Assembly: GCF_001649575.2 (NCBI RefSeq)
Contig: NC_051433.1
Coordinates: forward strand, 27,849,631 to 27,913,630
DNA: 64,000 nt
Direction: 5' to 3'
Origin: Kryptolebias marmoratus
Taxonomy: Eukaryota; Chordata; Actinopteri; Cyprinodontiformes; Rivulidae
The notes under the pieces are model-generated. The model had not been told where the DNA came from. It did no database searches and saw only the letters and a list, made by a program, of their open reading frames with translations. The translations under genes and the position numbers were made by a program. Positions 1 to 14,195 of this stretch are shown in pieces; the stretch's first letter is position 1; each line of letters starts with the position of its first letter.

Positions 1-168
1 AACTAGAAGATCTAGAGCACACACATACTTCTAAGTCAATGATTTTCTTGTTCTGTAGGAAAGAAGAGGACACAGTGTAAATTCATTTTTTCAGTTCTAT
101 TAAAGTGAAATTGCTAGCATAAACAGTAATGATACATAGGAGCCATTTGTGTGTTTAAATCAGAGTAG

Positions 169-474
169 ATGGTAGTAAAACAAAAAAAAGTTAAATCACT
201 GAAAACAAAGTCATGTTCTACTTCTTATAAACTTAATGGCTTAACCCTCCTGAAGCCCTCAAAAGAGAGAGAGACAAAGAGAGGTAGAGAAGCCCTTGTA
301 ACCTTGGGTCAGTTTGACTCAAACGCCATGAGAGGGTTCATGTATAATGGAAAACAGCCATAGAGACATACTCTCCATCATGCAAGTCTTCACTTGTACT
401 TGATACTGAAGAACAAGTCATTCAGACCCAAACTACAATGTTCTGTCTATGAATCATAAAGAAATTAAAAGCCT
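169..474. repeat. Intronic sequence with a small CCCTCCTGAAGCCC repeat
   Basis: A segment at about 241-335 begins TTAACCCTCCTGAAGCCC and ends GAGAGGGTT. It is homologous to the 83-bp TTAA-flanked element at 35286-35368. It is probably a decayed copy of the same MITE. The rest of 1-474 shows nothing else. Confidence 0.45.
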
Positions 475-1005
475 AGCATTCTTGAAGGAATTCATATTGC
501 CCGCAGTCTTTCATGCCAGAGTGTAGACTAAGATCGTCTTATAATGAGAAATGGCAAAGGTTTAGCCAATTTGGTCAAATCTTTAAAATTATGTTATGCA
601 CAATCTCACGCAATGTACATCAAGTAATTACATGTACATTCAGTGATTACTTTGTGAGAATTTTATTAAAATCAATCAAGTGGTTCATGAAATATTTTGC
701 TGACAGACCGGCAGGGTTCACTTCAACAGGTAATGCAAATGTTTCAAACAAAGGTATCGCCATAAGTTGGCACTCAGAGTATATTCTGGAGATAGCGCTC
801 AGCTACTACCACACAAACTCTGTAGCTCATTAACTGTAAAATTGACTGAGGTATAACCATTTTTGTGTTTGCTAAATATGCATAGCTGTGACAGCCATTT
901 TGAAACAGACTGACTTGTGCATATATATCCAGTGAATACTTTCAGACAGTTTCGATATATTACATCCAGTTGTTCATAAGACATTTGGGTAACAGACATA
1001 GACGC
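475..1005 (+). repeat. Family A dispersed repeat, copy 1
   Basis: One of at least a dozen copies in the window of the same unnamed repeat. Marker phrases are CTTGAAGGAATTCATA, 'CAGCTACTACCACAC', 'GTTCATGAAATATTTTGC' and GACAGACC. The copy is internally rearranged: the 3' marker (GGTTCATGA) occurs before the middle marker. No open reading frame or clear terminal inverted repeat is seen. Confidence 0.7.
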
Positions 1006-1194
1006 ATACACACAGCCAAAAACATTAATTCCTGCAAGGTGGTAAGCAAGAAGTAGGTAAATATTTATTTATATAATACTTTTCATAGACAAAAGACACA
1101 AAGTACTTTACCGAGATATGTTAATAAAATACATATCAACAAATAAAATAGAAATACAGAACACAAAGCAGTAATGGTCCAATTGTCCAATTGT

Positions 1195-1520
1195 AAGTGG
1201 ATGCTTCTTAGAATAAAAATATCTTCATCTGCCTTTTAAGTTTCCACAGAGTCATAGAATGTCATAGAAATAAAGGAAGTGCATTCCACAGTCTGGGTGA
1301 AACTGCCTGCAAATATCAATCTCGAATTCTGAAGCGAGTGTGGGGGACTTTTAGAAGGGTCTGATTAGATGACCTCAAGTTGTGAAAAGAGAAATAGGTC
1401 AAGAGTCAAATCAAGTCAGCAATATAAGAAGAAGCCTGTCCACGCAAAGTTAAAACCAAAATTTTTAAATTGACTGGTAGCCAATGCAGCGACTTTAAAA
1501 TAGGGGTTATATGGGTTTTT
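1195..1520. repeat. Teleost interspersed repeat fragment (family B-like)
   Basis: The text contains 'GGAAGTGCATTCCACAGTCTG' style blocks and 'CTGGTAGCCAATGCAGCGAC', which resemble a conserved teleost repeat with phrases like 'gccaatggagag' also seen at 6536-6925. Identification is from recall of wording, not from alignment. Confidence 0.45.
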
Positions 1521-1568
1521 CCTTTTCAAAGAGATATTGATACTGATATTGCACGGTGGTCTTTGCAG

Positions 1569-1676
1569 CACTGGACAGTGTTCACGCAGATATCGGAGGT
1601 CTTCATCCTGGTTCCTGCTCTGCTGGGACTCAAAGGGAACTTGGAGATGACACTGGCTTCCAGACTTTCCACAGCG
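1569..1676 (+). CDS. slc41a1: slc41a1-like exon 1 of window
   Basis: Acceptor ctttgcag before CAC, donor gtaaga after GCG. It is 108 nt, phase 0 to 0, and encodes [12 protein letters not shown] followed by the first MgtE-type motif. The following intron (1677-12446) is 10.8 kb and mostly repeats. Confidence 0.93.
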
Positions 1677-4600
1677 GTAAGAACTTGCATCATGTATAAC
1701 ATTGACAGGTTACAGGTTACAGGTTTTAGCCATGTCATGAAGTATGTTTTTTTTTTTTACACTTTAAATCATGAATTTGGAGACCTAAAATTCCTCAAAA
1801 GAATGCATATGGCATGCCGCCTTTCATGCCATGGTTTAAACTTACATCATCTTATGATGAGAAAGGACAGAGTTATAGCTGTTTTGGTCAAACCTTGAAA
1901 GTAACATTATGTGCGATCTCATGTGCTGTTGCAAGATGTCATGCTCAGAATATGAGCTGTGCATCAGTATCTGTGAAACTGTCTTAAGTATAGTCATTTT
2001 TGTGTTGATTAGCTTTTTAAATTAGCCATTTTGAATTATATTGACTCTGAAGGTTAATCAGTTTTAGATATACATCTAGTGATTACTTTCTGGGAGGAAA
2101 ATCCATTCAGTGATTCATGAGATATTTTGCTACATATCAAACAGGGTTGACTCCAACATCCATCCATCCATCCATCCATCCATCCATCCATCCATCCATC
2201 CATCCATCCATCCATCCATCCATCCATCCATCCATCCATCCATCCATCCATCCATCCATCCACTTTGCCCACTTGTCCTTCAGAATAGGAGCTGGTACAT
2301 ATATCTAGCAGTTATTGTGTGAGAGGTGGGATATATCTTGGACAGGTTACAAGTCCGTCATAGTTGACTTTAGCAGTTAATGCTAAAGTTTTTAGAAAAT
2401 ATCTCATGTATTGTATAGCACTTGGAGTATGTGTTGTGAATGACTCTCAGGTACAACTACACCACGCTTTAGTAGAAACTCTGTAAAGTGACTAAATTTG
2501 TGCTTTTAAGGTCAGTTGGCTGTGGTGGCCATCTTGAATTGGGTTGCCTCCAAAGGTTTATTCAGTTGTAGAGGTACATACAATGTTTATTTTCTCATAG
2601 TTTCATTAAAATCTGTTCAATGATTCATGAGAAATTTTACTGATAATCTGACAGAGTTTACTCTAAATATCTAAGGGAGATTAAAAAAAAACTGCTGTAT
2701 GTAATTTGTATTTGACCACATATTTTTGGATTTGTTGACTTCAAGCTGCATGTTCCTCTCAAAAGTTACCGTCCTGCTCTCACTGTCAGGCTCATTAAAG
2801 GTAATTGTTCAGGGTCAGAGGTCATATTGTTGTGAAGTGGGTTTCCTAAACTGATAGCAGCATTCTTCACCTCTGATGTATTTTTACAGACATTTCACAG
2901 CATGTTCACCTGAGAACACAGGTTAGTTCTTTTTACAAAGAGGAGCAGAACAAATGGAAAATTTTCACATTTGTCTAAAGGTTTGAACTCCAAATCCCCA
3001 ATGAGTTTGAGGATATTATTTGTGAAAAAAATGCTTTTAACCTTTGAAACAGGTCCTAAAATAGGAATCTTAATAATTTGCCAAAACATTTTGGGTTGCA
3101 GTGTCTTAGCTGGCTACCCTGTTAGCTAATATTCACGTATAGTTTGACTTATTTAGGGAAGGGTGCAGAGATTACATAAGTAGAGTCAGATCTGAATTAG
3201 TGCTGTTGAAATGATTCTTCTTTTTCGAAAAATGTCACCAGATCTCTCATTCAGACTTTCCTGAATACTAGTTGTTGATCTACCTTAAAGATGCTGTTGC
3301 ACTGTCCCTTCAGAAACATTGAGTCCACATGTCATTAAATAAAGCATTTTGGTAAATGTCAAGCCCTGCGTGTGTATATGACATTTGTGTGCATTCATGT
3401 TACACTCACCAGCAACTTTATTAGGTCCACCATGCTAGAAGTGGGCTGGACACCAGTTTGTCTACAGAACTGCTCTAATTCTTTGTGACATAGATTCAAC
3501 AAGGTGTTGGAAACATTATTGAGAGACTTCCATACTGACATACCAACATGACACAGTTGATGCAGATTTGTCAACTTCACATTCATAATGTAAAACTCCC
3601 ATTTCACCAAATCCCAAAGGTGCTGGATTGGATTCATATTTGATGACTATGGAGGCCATTGGAGTCCAGTGAATTTAGACTCATCAAACCTGGCGATGGT
3701 TTTCCAATCTCTTATTATACAATTTTGGTGAACCTCTGTAAGTTGTAGCCTCAGTTTTCTACTCTTAGCTAACAGTTGTGGCACCTGATGTGGTCTTCTG
3801 CTGCTAAAGCTCACCTGCTTCAAGGTTGGACATATTGTGTCTTCAGAGATGGTTGAAATTAGTGGTTGTTTGAGCTAATGTTGCCTTTCTGTCATCTCCA
3901 ACCAGTGTGCCCATTCTCCTCTGACATCAACAAGGCATTTTCATTAACACAACTGAAACTTACTGATTTTTCCCTTATTTCTAAAGGAGAACGCAGCTTC
4001 CCAACAGAAAAAAATAATTTTGACTGTTTGTATCAGAGATCTCGTTCCTTCGGTCACTACCCAAAGTTTGTGACCACTGGTGAGGGTAGGAACATAGATC
4101 AACTGTTAAACAGAGAGCTTTGTCTTGCAGCTCAACTCCCTCTTCACCACAGTAGACCAGTACTGAGTACGCAATCCTGCAGAAACTGCACCATCTCAGG
4201 CTCCATTCTTTTTTTACTCTTCAACAAAATGCTGAGATACTTAAATTTATTCACTTGAGGCAGCACCTAACTCCCAACCTAGAGAGAGCAGTTCACTCTT
4301 TTCTGACTGAAGACCATGGCCTCAGACTTGGAGGTGCTGATTCACATTCAGCTGCAAACCGCTTCAGTGAGAGCTGGAAATACCAGAGCAAAAACGCCAA
4401 CAGGACCACATCATCTGCAGTGCTGCCTCAAGACTGAATCCTGGGTCCACCGAACCAGACCCCTTCCACTCTCTGGCTGCACTGAGAAGTTTTGTCCATT
4501 AAAAATTATGAACAGAATTGGTGACAACAGGCAGCCCTGGCAGCATCCAACTTTAACCTTGAAGAGGTCTGACTTACTGCCTGCAATGCAAATCAAACTC

Positions 4601-7600
4601 TTGCACTGTTTGTAACGGTAAATAGTAAATGGACTATACTTATATAGTGTCTTTCTAGCCAACCAGGCTACTCAAAGTGCTTTACAACACAATCTGTTCC
4701 CTCATTTACTCATTCACACACACATTCATACATCACTATACTACATCTTAACAAAACTAATCTGAATAAATCATTCCATAGAGTCTAATCAGTGCTGTAG
4801 ATATCATTCATAAACCAATGGGGCACAAATCAGAGGCAATGATTGCCCAGGGACACTTCAACATGTGACTGCATACAGGTGTAATTGAATCTCTGACTCT
4901 CTTGTTGGAAGACGATTGGGCTAACCGCTGCTCCACACCTGCCCCTTTGTAGCAGTGGACCCCTTATTCCATATTCATGTAGCACCCCCCCACCCCACCC
5001 ACCACCCCGCATACATACACACAGTTTACCCCCAGGGAACACAGTCAAATACAAGTCCACAAAACACATGTAGAGTGGTTGGGAAAACTCCCATGCCCCC
5101 TCAAGGACCCTAGTGAAGATAAAGAAGTGGTCCAGTGTTCCATGTCGGGGACAGAATTGTTCCTTCGAAATCCAAGGTTCAATCATTGGTTCGCCAACAC
5201 TTCTAAATAGATATGAAGTATTATCGGGAAGCTGAGGAGTGCAATTCCCCTGTAAATGGAACACACCCTTCTTGAAAAGGAGAACCACCATCCCAGTCCG
5301 CCATTCCAGTAGCACTGCCACCGAGGTCCACGGGTTGTTGCAAAGGTGTATCAACCAAGACAACTCAGCAACATCCAGACCTTTGAGGAATTCAGGGCAG
5401 ATCTCTTCCATTCCTGGAACCCTGCCAGTTTTTAACTACCTTAGTAGTTATGGATGGATCCACCCCAAAGTCCCAATACTCAGCTTCCTCCATAGATGAT
5501 GTGCCGGTTGAATTTGAGATGGTCCTCAATGTATTCCTTCCACTGCCCGACAACATCACTGGTTGAGGTCAACAGCACCCCACCTCCAATATACAAAGTA
5601 TTGGTAAAGCTTTATGTCCCTCACCTCGGCCACCTGACTGTTTGCCAAAATCTTCTTGGAGCTGTTTGAGAGCTTCTATCCAAGGCTTCACCATACCCCT
5701 CTCATACTCAAGCTTTTGCCTCAGCAACAACCAAGACTGCAGCTCAGTTGACTTGAAATACTCCTCAGCTGCCTCTGGAGTCCTCCCAGATAACAAGGCC
5801 CCATAGAACTCCTTCTTTTGCTTGATGGCCTCCATCACCTGGGGTGTCCAACACCAGGTTCAAGGATGGCTGCCATGAGAGGTTGTTGTAAATGTGTTAA
5901 CATGGAAAAGCCGGAGAGCTTTAATGGACTCCTATTGCTTCTACTGCAGCTGGCTGAGGCTGTTAGAAAATACAGCCGTCATTACAACTATTCCAGCAAA
6001 ACTTATATACCTATGTACTTAAAAAGACCTTGCAGAGACACAGGCGGCTCTTTGTGGCTGTGGTGGTCTCAAGGAAGTACGCCTTGGCCAGCCAGCATAG
6101 GGAACATGTTCTCTTCATTTGCTCATTATTGTGTACCGTCAAATTTGCAAATGCCAAACTGAATGTTCTGTCTCAGTCTGTTTAATAAACTGGTTGAGAT
6201 AAGGGAAGCAAAATTCTGTGCAATGACAGGAGAGTTGAGAAACCCATTTTAATGCTGTAGGAGGAGGCAGGAACTTCCCGGGAGTTCTGATCTGAGTATC
6301 TCGTGGACTACGAAAGGTGTGTGCGAAATTGAACGTCTCACAACCACGTAACCACAAACCAACTTCTTGATGTCTTATGGAGCCTTTAGGTAATAAAACT
6401 CGAAGGAACAGAACACTAGATAAAAGTTACTTTTAAAAACCCTGTTATGTTTTTGTCCATGTGTGTGTGTTTGTCTGTCTGTTAGCAAAATATCTCATGA
6501 ACCCCTAGATGGATTTTATTGATGCTATCTAAAAGTAAACAATTTATCAAAAAGAAAAGTCTTAAATCTAGTCTTAAAAGTGGACAGGTTGTCAGCCTCA
6601 TGGACACAAACTGGAAGTTGTTTCCACAAGAGAGGAGTCTGATAACTGAAAGCTCTGCCTCCCATTCTGTTTTTAGAAACTCTAGGAACCATAAGTAAAC
6701 CTGCAGTCTGAGAGTGAAGTGCTCTGTTAGAAAAATATGGATGGTAATAAGATCTTTAATATAAGATAGAGCTTGGTTGCTTTCTATGTTAGAAGTAAGA
6801 TTTTAACTTTTATTATTAATTTGACAGGAAGCCAGTGGAGAGAAGCTAAAACTGGAGAAATATGATCTCTCCTTCTAACTCTCATTAGAACTCTAGCAGC
6901 AGCATTTTGGATATATGTGCATGAATGGATGCACATTTACAACTAATTTACTTTTTGGAATCAATCCAATTTAAATAGGCTGCCACAGCTAAAAATATTA
7001 GCCAGCGCAAAAAAAGGTTATTAATCAGTCAGTTTAACTTATATTGAGCTAAACATTGGTGTGATGGTAGCTGAGAGTCATGCCCAACACTGATTTCGCA
7101 ACATAAGATGATCTTAGTCTGAAACTCTGCCATGAAAGGTGGTGGGGAATTTGCATTCCTTCAAGGAAAACTAGGCCTTTATTTGGTTTAGCTATCAACA
7201 AGGTTTGTTAATTATTTGTTAAACATTCTAAGTTGTTTCCTTACTTATTGTGAGCTTGATGATGCTCAGTAGTGAAGTGGGATGCTGATTCAACATTGTT
7301 ATTAGAGCTTTATTGATGGTTAAAACATTTATGAACATTTCAGAACCAAAAGACCCAAACAACTTTCAACTCAAAGAAGGCCAGACTCTGGTTGTTGTCC
7401 TGAGACGTGACTGTTAGTGCTCTGCTGGCCAGGCTCAGCAGGACCACGTTTCTTTCCATGCCAACACTAATTATGAGCAGATTAGGATCTCTGTAAATTT
7501 CCTAATGCGCTTATTGCTGAAGAAAATATTGTAATCCCCATTACTGGCTGGCATATTGAGTTCATATGACTCTATTCCCTCTTTGGTTTCTTTGGTTTTG

Positions 7601-10600
7601 GAACTTTTTAACCCCTTCGGTCTTAAATTTATGTGAAATTGTTCAGTACAAAAGCATCTCGCTTTTGGTTATTATTCTGAATTGATAGTGTTAGAAATGT
7701 GAGATTTGAGTATTTACTGGAACTTGGACTAGGAAAACAAAACAAAGTTAAAGAATTCTACAAAGAAATGCATATTGCTCACTGGCTTTGATACAAGATA
7801 CAGATAATTTGGATGTGTACAGTGAACAGACGGCAAATATGTCAGTCACTGCCAGATCAGGCATGTAATTTTTAACTGCATTTTGCTAACATCCACGACA
7901 AAAAGAAGCAAAGAAAGATACTATTTAAACACTCTACACCAAACAAAGCATGGCACAGAAGAACATGCAAAAGCAAAGACCTGCCTGTTTAATTCAAATC
8001 AGCTGTGTGTGCAAAAGCTGCAGGGGGCCACTAATAGACAGCTGCAGAGTAGGGAGACGAGAGGGGCCTTTATGGCAGGCACTTGTATCATTAAAGTGAT
8101 GCTTTCAAAGTTATGGAACAAGTCATTTGTATAGTTATTCAATATCCCTGATATACACTAACACTTAGCTAATTGAGAGGTTTGAGTGTTATTCGGATGT
8201 TCTTCAGTTCTGTTGCTTTATGTTTTGCATGAAGTCTGGTTCAAATTATTGAAGCAAGCACTACTTGTTTTTAGTTTTAATTTAATTCATTTTATTTTTT
8301 TAGTAATGTTTTCTTAAGAAATATCTTTCTGGATCTATGATACATTCTGTTTGACACCTGTATGGTGGCCGACAGGTGCAAATTCGCATCAACCAATTAA
8401 ATGTACACCAAATTGCAGAATGCGCTCCAAATGGTTATACACGCAACAAACAGATAAATGATGCAAACTTTAAAACACACAAACACATAAACAAATGCAA
8501 AGAAAAAAAAGCAGCAAAAGAAAAATGCACTGGGGCAAACGGCAGGAAGACACCACAGAGTCCTCCTTCAGTCCCCCTGGTGGTCTGGTGCTCTTCCGTT
8601 TTGTGGAGTAAGTTTGCATCTATTTTCTTACTTGCTGAGGCTTGATACCCATACTCAGATGATGGGGATGATGCTATATCCCCCCTGACCTTTTGTCCTG
8701 GCTTACCCTTTCCGTATTATCTTTGTTGTACTTAATCAGTTTCTAGATGTGATAGCAAATTCCCCATGCGAATTTTGGAACAGTGGGTCTGAAGTAGTTT
8801 CTGTGTCAATTTGGATGTCAGGTATTAAAGTTTCTATAGTTCCCACATCCTTTCCATACAGGCCCTGTCTTTTGGCTTGCTCCTATAGTACATTTCCAAC
8901 AGTGTTACGTTATCTGTCCTTGTACAAGAATGTCTTGTTCCGGTAGCTCATTTCTCATCAGAATGTTCTCGTATCCCAATATCTGACACAGACCTTGTTA
9001 ATCCGGGTGTTGCCCTAGCCAGTATGGTAGCACTTCTGTATCTTTCTCTTATTATGCAACCCAGGTTGCTTGGAGGTTGGCTTCACTGGGGTTTGAACCC
9101 TGAACCCCAGATCATCATCATTGCCAGGTACAAGTGCAGTGTGCAGGACTGGGTTGGTGATAGGTCTTTGCATAGAGTTATATTAACCTATTGAGATCTG
9201 AGGATTGTAGTCCAAACCTAGGCTTTTTGACAGGCTGAATTTCAACCCCAGGAGGCCCCTGCCCCCAGGGGTCACAATAGAAATAAAACTTTAAGTTTTA
9301 AAAATTCATCCCCTCAGTTTAGTTAATCATAAACACCAACAGATGTCATTTTACCTAAAAATTAAAAAAAGCTGTGCGGATTCTTATTTCCCAGATTACT
9401 TTATTTAATACAAAAAAGCCATTAAATCTGTAAAATTACAAACATCACCACCTGTCAACAGCAGAAAAACAAACAATACACTGAAAACTATTTTGATTCA
9501 AACCAAGTTAAATTCTAAGCTGGATGAGTGTTTAAGAACAGCCATTAAAGTAACATGGGGATAGCAGTATTTCAAAATAATATAAACTGAATTGAACTGT
9601 TGAAATGACATTAGGGTGATGTGACTTTGGTGAAAACACAGTTTTATTAATGTTATTGAATATTACAGCCTGATTTTACGTCTCGTAGAAGGTTCCTAAA
9701 CCCTTGTTTCACTTCTGGCGTTGCATTTCCATCTGCTTCCTTGTTGAAAATGAAAGCAAAACAAACCACAGCACCTGTTGTAAAATGGCATCAATGTTAG
9801 TGTAAATCTGTGAAAAACTAAACTGAGGGAACAAAGTCTTTTAACCTCAACTTTAAGTTTTACTCATGAACCCTGAGAAATTCCATAGATGAATGCATAT
9901 GCACCTTCCCCTTTCAAGTTTATATTTTTAGAATTATTGAAAACAAGTTATGTCACATCTAACTTCATTATGTCACCCACTTTCATATAGTAATTATTTA
10001 TAATCAAACTGGACATTTTTTTAAATCCTTAAGTGTAAGACAGCAAAGTAGAAAAAAATACCAAAGGGGTGAATACCTTTCCACTGTAAGTTCCTGAACA
10101 CCTTTTGTTGACAGAAGTTCTCAATGAAAGCAGCTACATACCTCTGTAGAGTTAATAGTAAACTAAAGCATGTGAGGTGGCTGGGGCTGTGGTTCATCTA
10201 GTGCAGAACAGCCTGAGCAGATGTTCTCTTATCTTTCTGCCAGAAACCTTCTTATCAATGTTGGTGTTGCAGCAGCATGCCTTCATCCACATGTTTACAC
10301 AGCACTGCCTGCTGACAAATATGTTGTTGATGCTTGTTTCTGTGTACATCTAACAGATGTGCAGGTTTCCATGATGTTCATACCCCCCGTTACACATTGC
10401 TGTGGCACTTAGGCCAATTCCGATTTTTTTGCCCCTTGTGGATTTTTTCAAGACAGTGTGAATGTGACAAATCTGAGTTTTTGATATCCAACCCGGGTCT
10501 TTTCAGGATGCGGTACTGAATCGGATACATATCTAGCGAGAACGTTCATCTCACATTTCATCCGATGTTTACGTGGATGACAGGACAGAGGTCCCTCACT

Positions 10601-13600
10601 TCAAAGTCACACCACTCTTGGCTCTGACTCTGCATCCACACATGCCTCTGCCCTATTTGGATCTACAGTTGGTCCCTATTAGACAGCAATTTTAGAATCA
10701 ATTCACACATGCTAACACTTGCAGTGTCCATATTTACTTCCGTAAGCACAGTGTGCGGAGTGTGACTTCATGTCGTTTTCATTTCAGGAACTGGAGACTG
10801 TTCACACTGGAGTCTGATGGAAGTCACATTTATAATGTAATGTGAATGACCACAAAAAAATTGCATTTGGGCAAAAAATCTGAATTGAGCATTTAGATCT
10901 GCAGTATGAATGTAACCTAAGTCTTGTCATCCTGTCACACATTTTGGATGGTGCTTGGTTATGTGAAACATGAGAAAGAGAGAAACCTCCTTCCATAACA
11001 TGGATCTGCAATAATAGTAGTATTATTATTCAGTTCTGTGGAATAACTTTTGAAGTTGATCAGAATGTAGATGTCTACCATATTCCACTGACCTTATAAA
11101 ACACAAAAATGGCTATAATTCATTCAATGTTACAGATATTAAGCTAAAATTTGGAGGGGTAGTAGCTGAAGTGATCCTCAACAGTTACTCTAAGTGCTAA
11201 CAGAGTACATGAGATCCTTGCTTAAATGTTTGGCAGTAATCATTGGAATCAACCCTTTTGGTTAGCAAAGTATCTCATGAGCCACTGGACAGATCTGAAA
11301 AACTTTCAGACAGTTATCACTGTATATACAAAATCTACACTTGGTGAACCTATGGAGTTAATCCTTATCAACAATCATTTGAATGTTTTTATTGTTGTTT
11401 TTATGTGTTTTGCCAAAATTTATTTTAGTTTTATTTGATTTCTTTTAATTGGTTTATATTTTCTTTTTGCACCTCTTTGTTATTTTCTTTTTTTTAAGTA
11501 AAGCACTTTGACCAACAGAAATTGTTTTTAAGAAGTTATAAAAATAAACATAAAAAAAATCACTTGATTTAACTTAAGATGGCCGACACAGCCATCTATC
11601 CATCCATCCATCCATTTTCTTTACTCACTTTTTCCTTTTTCGGGTCATGTGGGAGCTGGTGCCTGTTTCCAGTGGTCAGGGCACATTCCGAACAGGTCAC
11701 AACATGTCACTCAATGTATTTTACTCTGTTCTGTTTAAAGTTATGCATCACAGTTTCAGCACTTTAAAGAACCCACTTTAGCTAGCTGCTAGTGGTGTAC
11801 CGGTAGTCGGTCGGTCGGTCGGTCGGTCTGTCTGTCTGTCTGTCTGTCCAGTTTAGTTTTTCAGAACCATAGAGCTGCATTATCAAATGTTTCAATCAAG
11901 AACAACCACAGAGGGCATCACTTGCTTTCTTGGGCCTTTGTTGAAAACTGTTACTGTCTGGTGTTTTATGAACTAACTCACCTTATGGTCATTAAATCTG
12001 AGCATGAAGAGCATGTTCTCATAAGGCATTCTCTTGTGTCCTGATTTGTCAGTTTTTCTTCAGCATCTGTAAATGAGAGGAGTGAACGGAAGAGGAAGCC
12101 ATGTGTTTGTGTCCTCTCACTGTGGACAAGCATTTGGATCATTGCTCTGAATACACAGTAGTCCACTGTAGCTATGGCCACTTGTTGCTTCAGACCATCT
12201 GTGTCTGTGTGTGTGTGTGTGTGTGTGCACGCACGTGAGTGTGTGTGTGTGAAAGAGGACAGATGAGATAAGTGGAGTCGGCCGCAGGGTGGGAGATCAG
12301 ATGTGAGTGTCTTTGTTTAGAAAACTGACATCTCATTGTTCTCATGGGATCAAGATGTATTAGCATGTGCTTGCAGTGAACCACGCACAGGATCCTTCAG
12401 AGGTCAGAGGTCAATAATATGTTGTGTGTTGTTCTGTCTTTTTCAGGCCAATATTGGGCATATGGACACATCAAAGGACATGTGGAAAATGATTATGGGA
12501 AACTTAGCCCTCATCCAGGTAAAGAAAGTTCTCCAACTGTCATCGGAATGTCTTTGACTGCACTTCCATTCACTGAAAAAACCAGAGTTAGAAAATGTAT
12601 TTACAAAGCCCCAAGGTCAAAGGTCAGATCAGTGATGTTGAAAGGTTGTCAATTTGCTACTGCACAGAATTCCAGCATTTATCAATTTTCTTCTCTAAAG
12701 CCCAATAATAATTTGGGATGACCTTTTGTAATAATCTAAGCTGGCAAAATGCAGACTTTTTGATGTATTAACTGTTGAAGAAAAGAACCAAGATAAGCAG
12801 AAATGTTAAAGCTGCGGCCAGTCGTTCATTAGGGTCACCGTGGTGGTCACCTGTGTCTTTTACTCTCTCAGAGCAGAGATTGAGATTCAAACAGTAACTA
12901 CACAAGAACTATAAGACACACTGCAAAAAGCTTCTTGAATTGTAAGTGTCAGCAGCATCTAGTTATCACATGTCAAATTTTATGTCTACAGGATATTTAA
13001 CAAGTTAAAAAGATCTTTTGCGTTAGGTTTTTAAGAAAAAATTCTGAGCCAAGATAAAATAAAGGTCAATGAGAGTTTGGGAGTGCCCTCTGGATGGATG
13101 AAAGAGAAAGCCACATGTTTTTAAGGAGTAGGAGACACACTAGGTGAAAAGAAGATAAAAATATCTATATTTTGATATATAAATAGTATAAGAAGTATAA
13201 AGACTGCAGAAGTAAAACAAGTTTTTTTGCAAAAACATTTGGAAAGTGATAGCATCAAACTCTAAGTTGAACATTCTGTGATAAAATCTTTTAAAGAAAC
13301 TATTAAATTTAAACTGAGATTGTGTAAAACCATTAAAATTACCAAAATGCTAGTTCAGTCACGTATGTCCAACTTTCTGTGACCTGTTTAATTAAATGTT
13401 CCTGCTGTGAAGTATGTCTGACCTATAGAGCTCCAAAGAGGTTTTCCACTTGTTTCGTCCAAATCCCACTATAGTGTACATGTAGATTTTTCACAATCTC
13501 TTGCAAATTTTGTTTACACTGTATGATGAGTCAAAGTCATAGACACTATTCTCGATTGAGCCACACGTTTTAATATTTTTTTCTTTTTCAAAGCTGCTGG

Positions 13601-14087
13601 AAGCATATCAATTCTACAACTGAAACAGAAACAGAAGAACAAGCAAATACTAATTAGTCTTTATATATTAACACAGCATATAATGTTATTTGTTTTTCCA
13701 AACTTAAACTTTTCTTTTAGTTTTTGTGAAACACTCCTCATTGTTCTGCCATGTGATGTTAACTTCTGATTATGTAATTTGTAAAGAGTCATCTGTACTT
13801 CCTAGAACTCACATCCTATTTTGGGTCAGTGTAAACCCACACGGGTGCAAACAGGTGCTCCTGTTCATTTAGAGCGGTTGATTTTTTTTTATTCTGTAAC
13901 TTGTGTTGCTTGTGGTATTAGGTGTGTGATGACTAACACTGTGTATTCAGAGAGAACACAGTTTAGTTTATAGTGGTATGCTTAAGTGGGTTCATGGTGA
14001 TTGATTAAAAGCTTCTCAGGGATAACATGAAACTCACATGATTCTGTAGTTTACATGTTAGCTGAAATCAATAACAACATAAACTGT

Positions 14088-14136
<49 letters not shown>

Positions 14137-14155
14137 TGTGTGTGTGGGTGTGTGT

Positions 14156-14195
<40 letters not shown>

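Noticed and set aside
2054..2322. Open frames of HPSI / GWMD repeats on both strands
   Set aside because: They are translations of the (CATC)n microsatellite, not genes.
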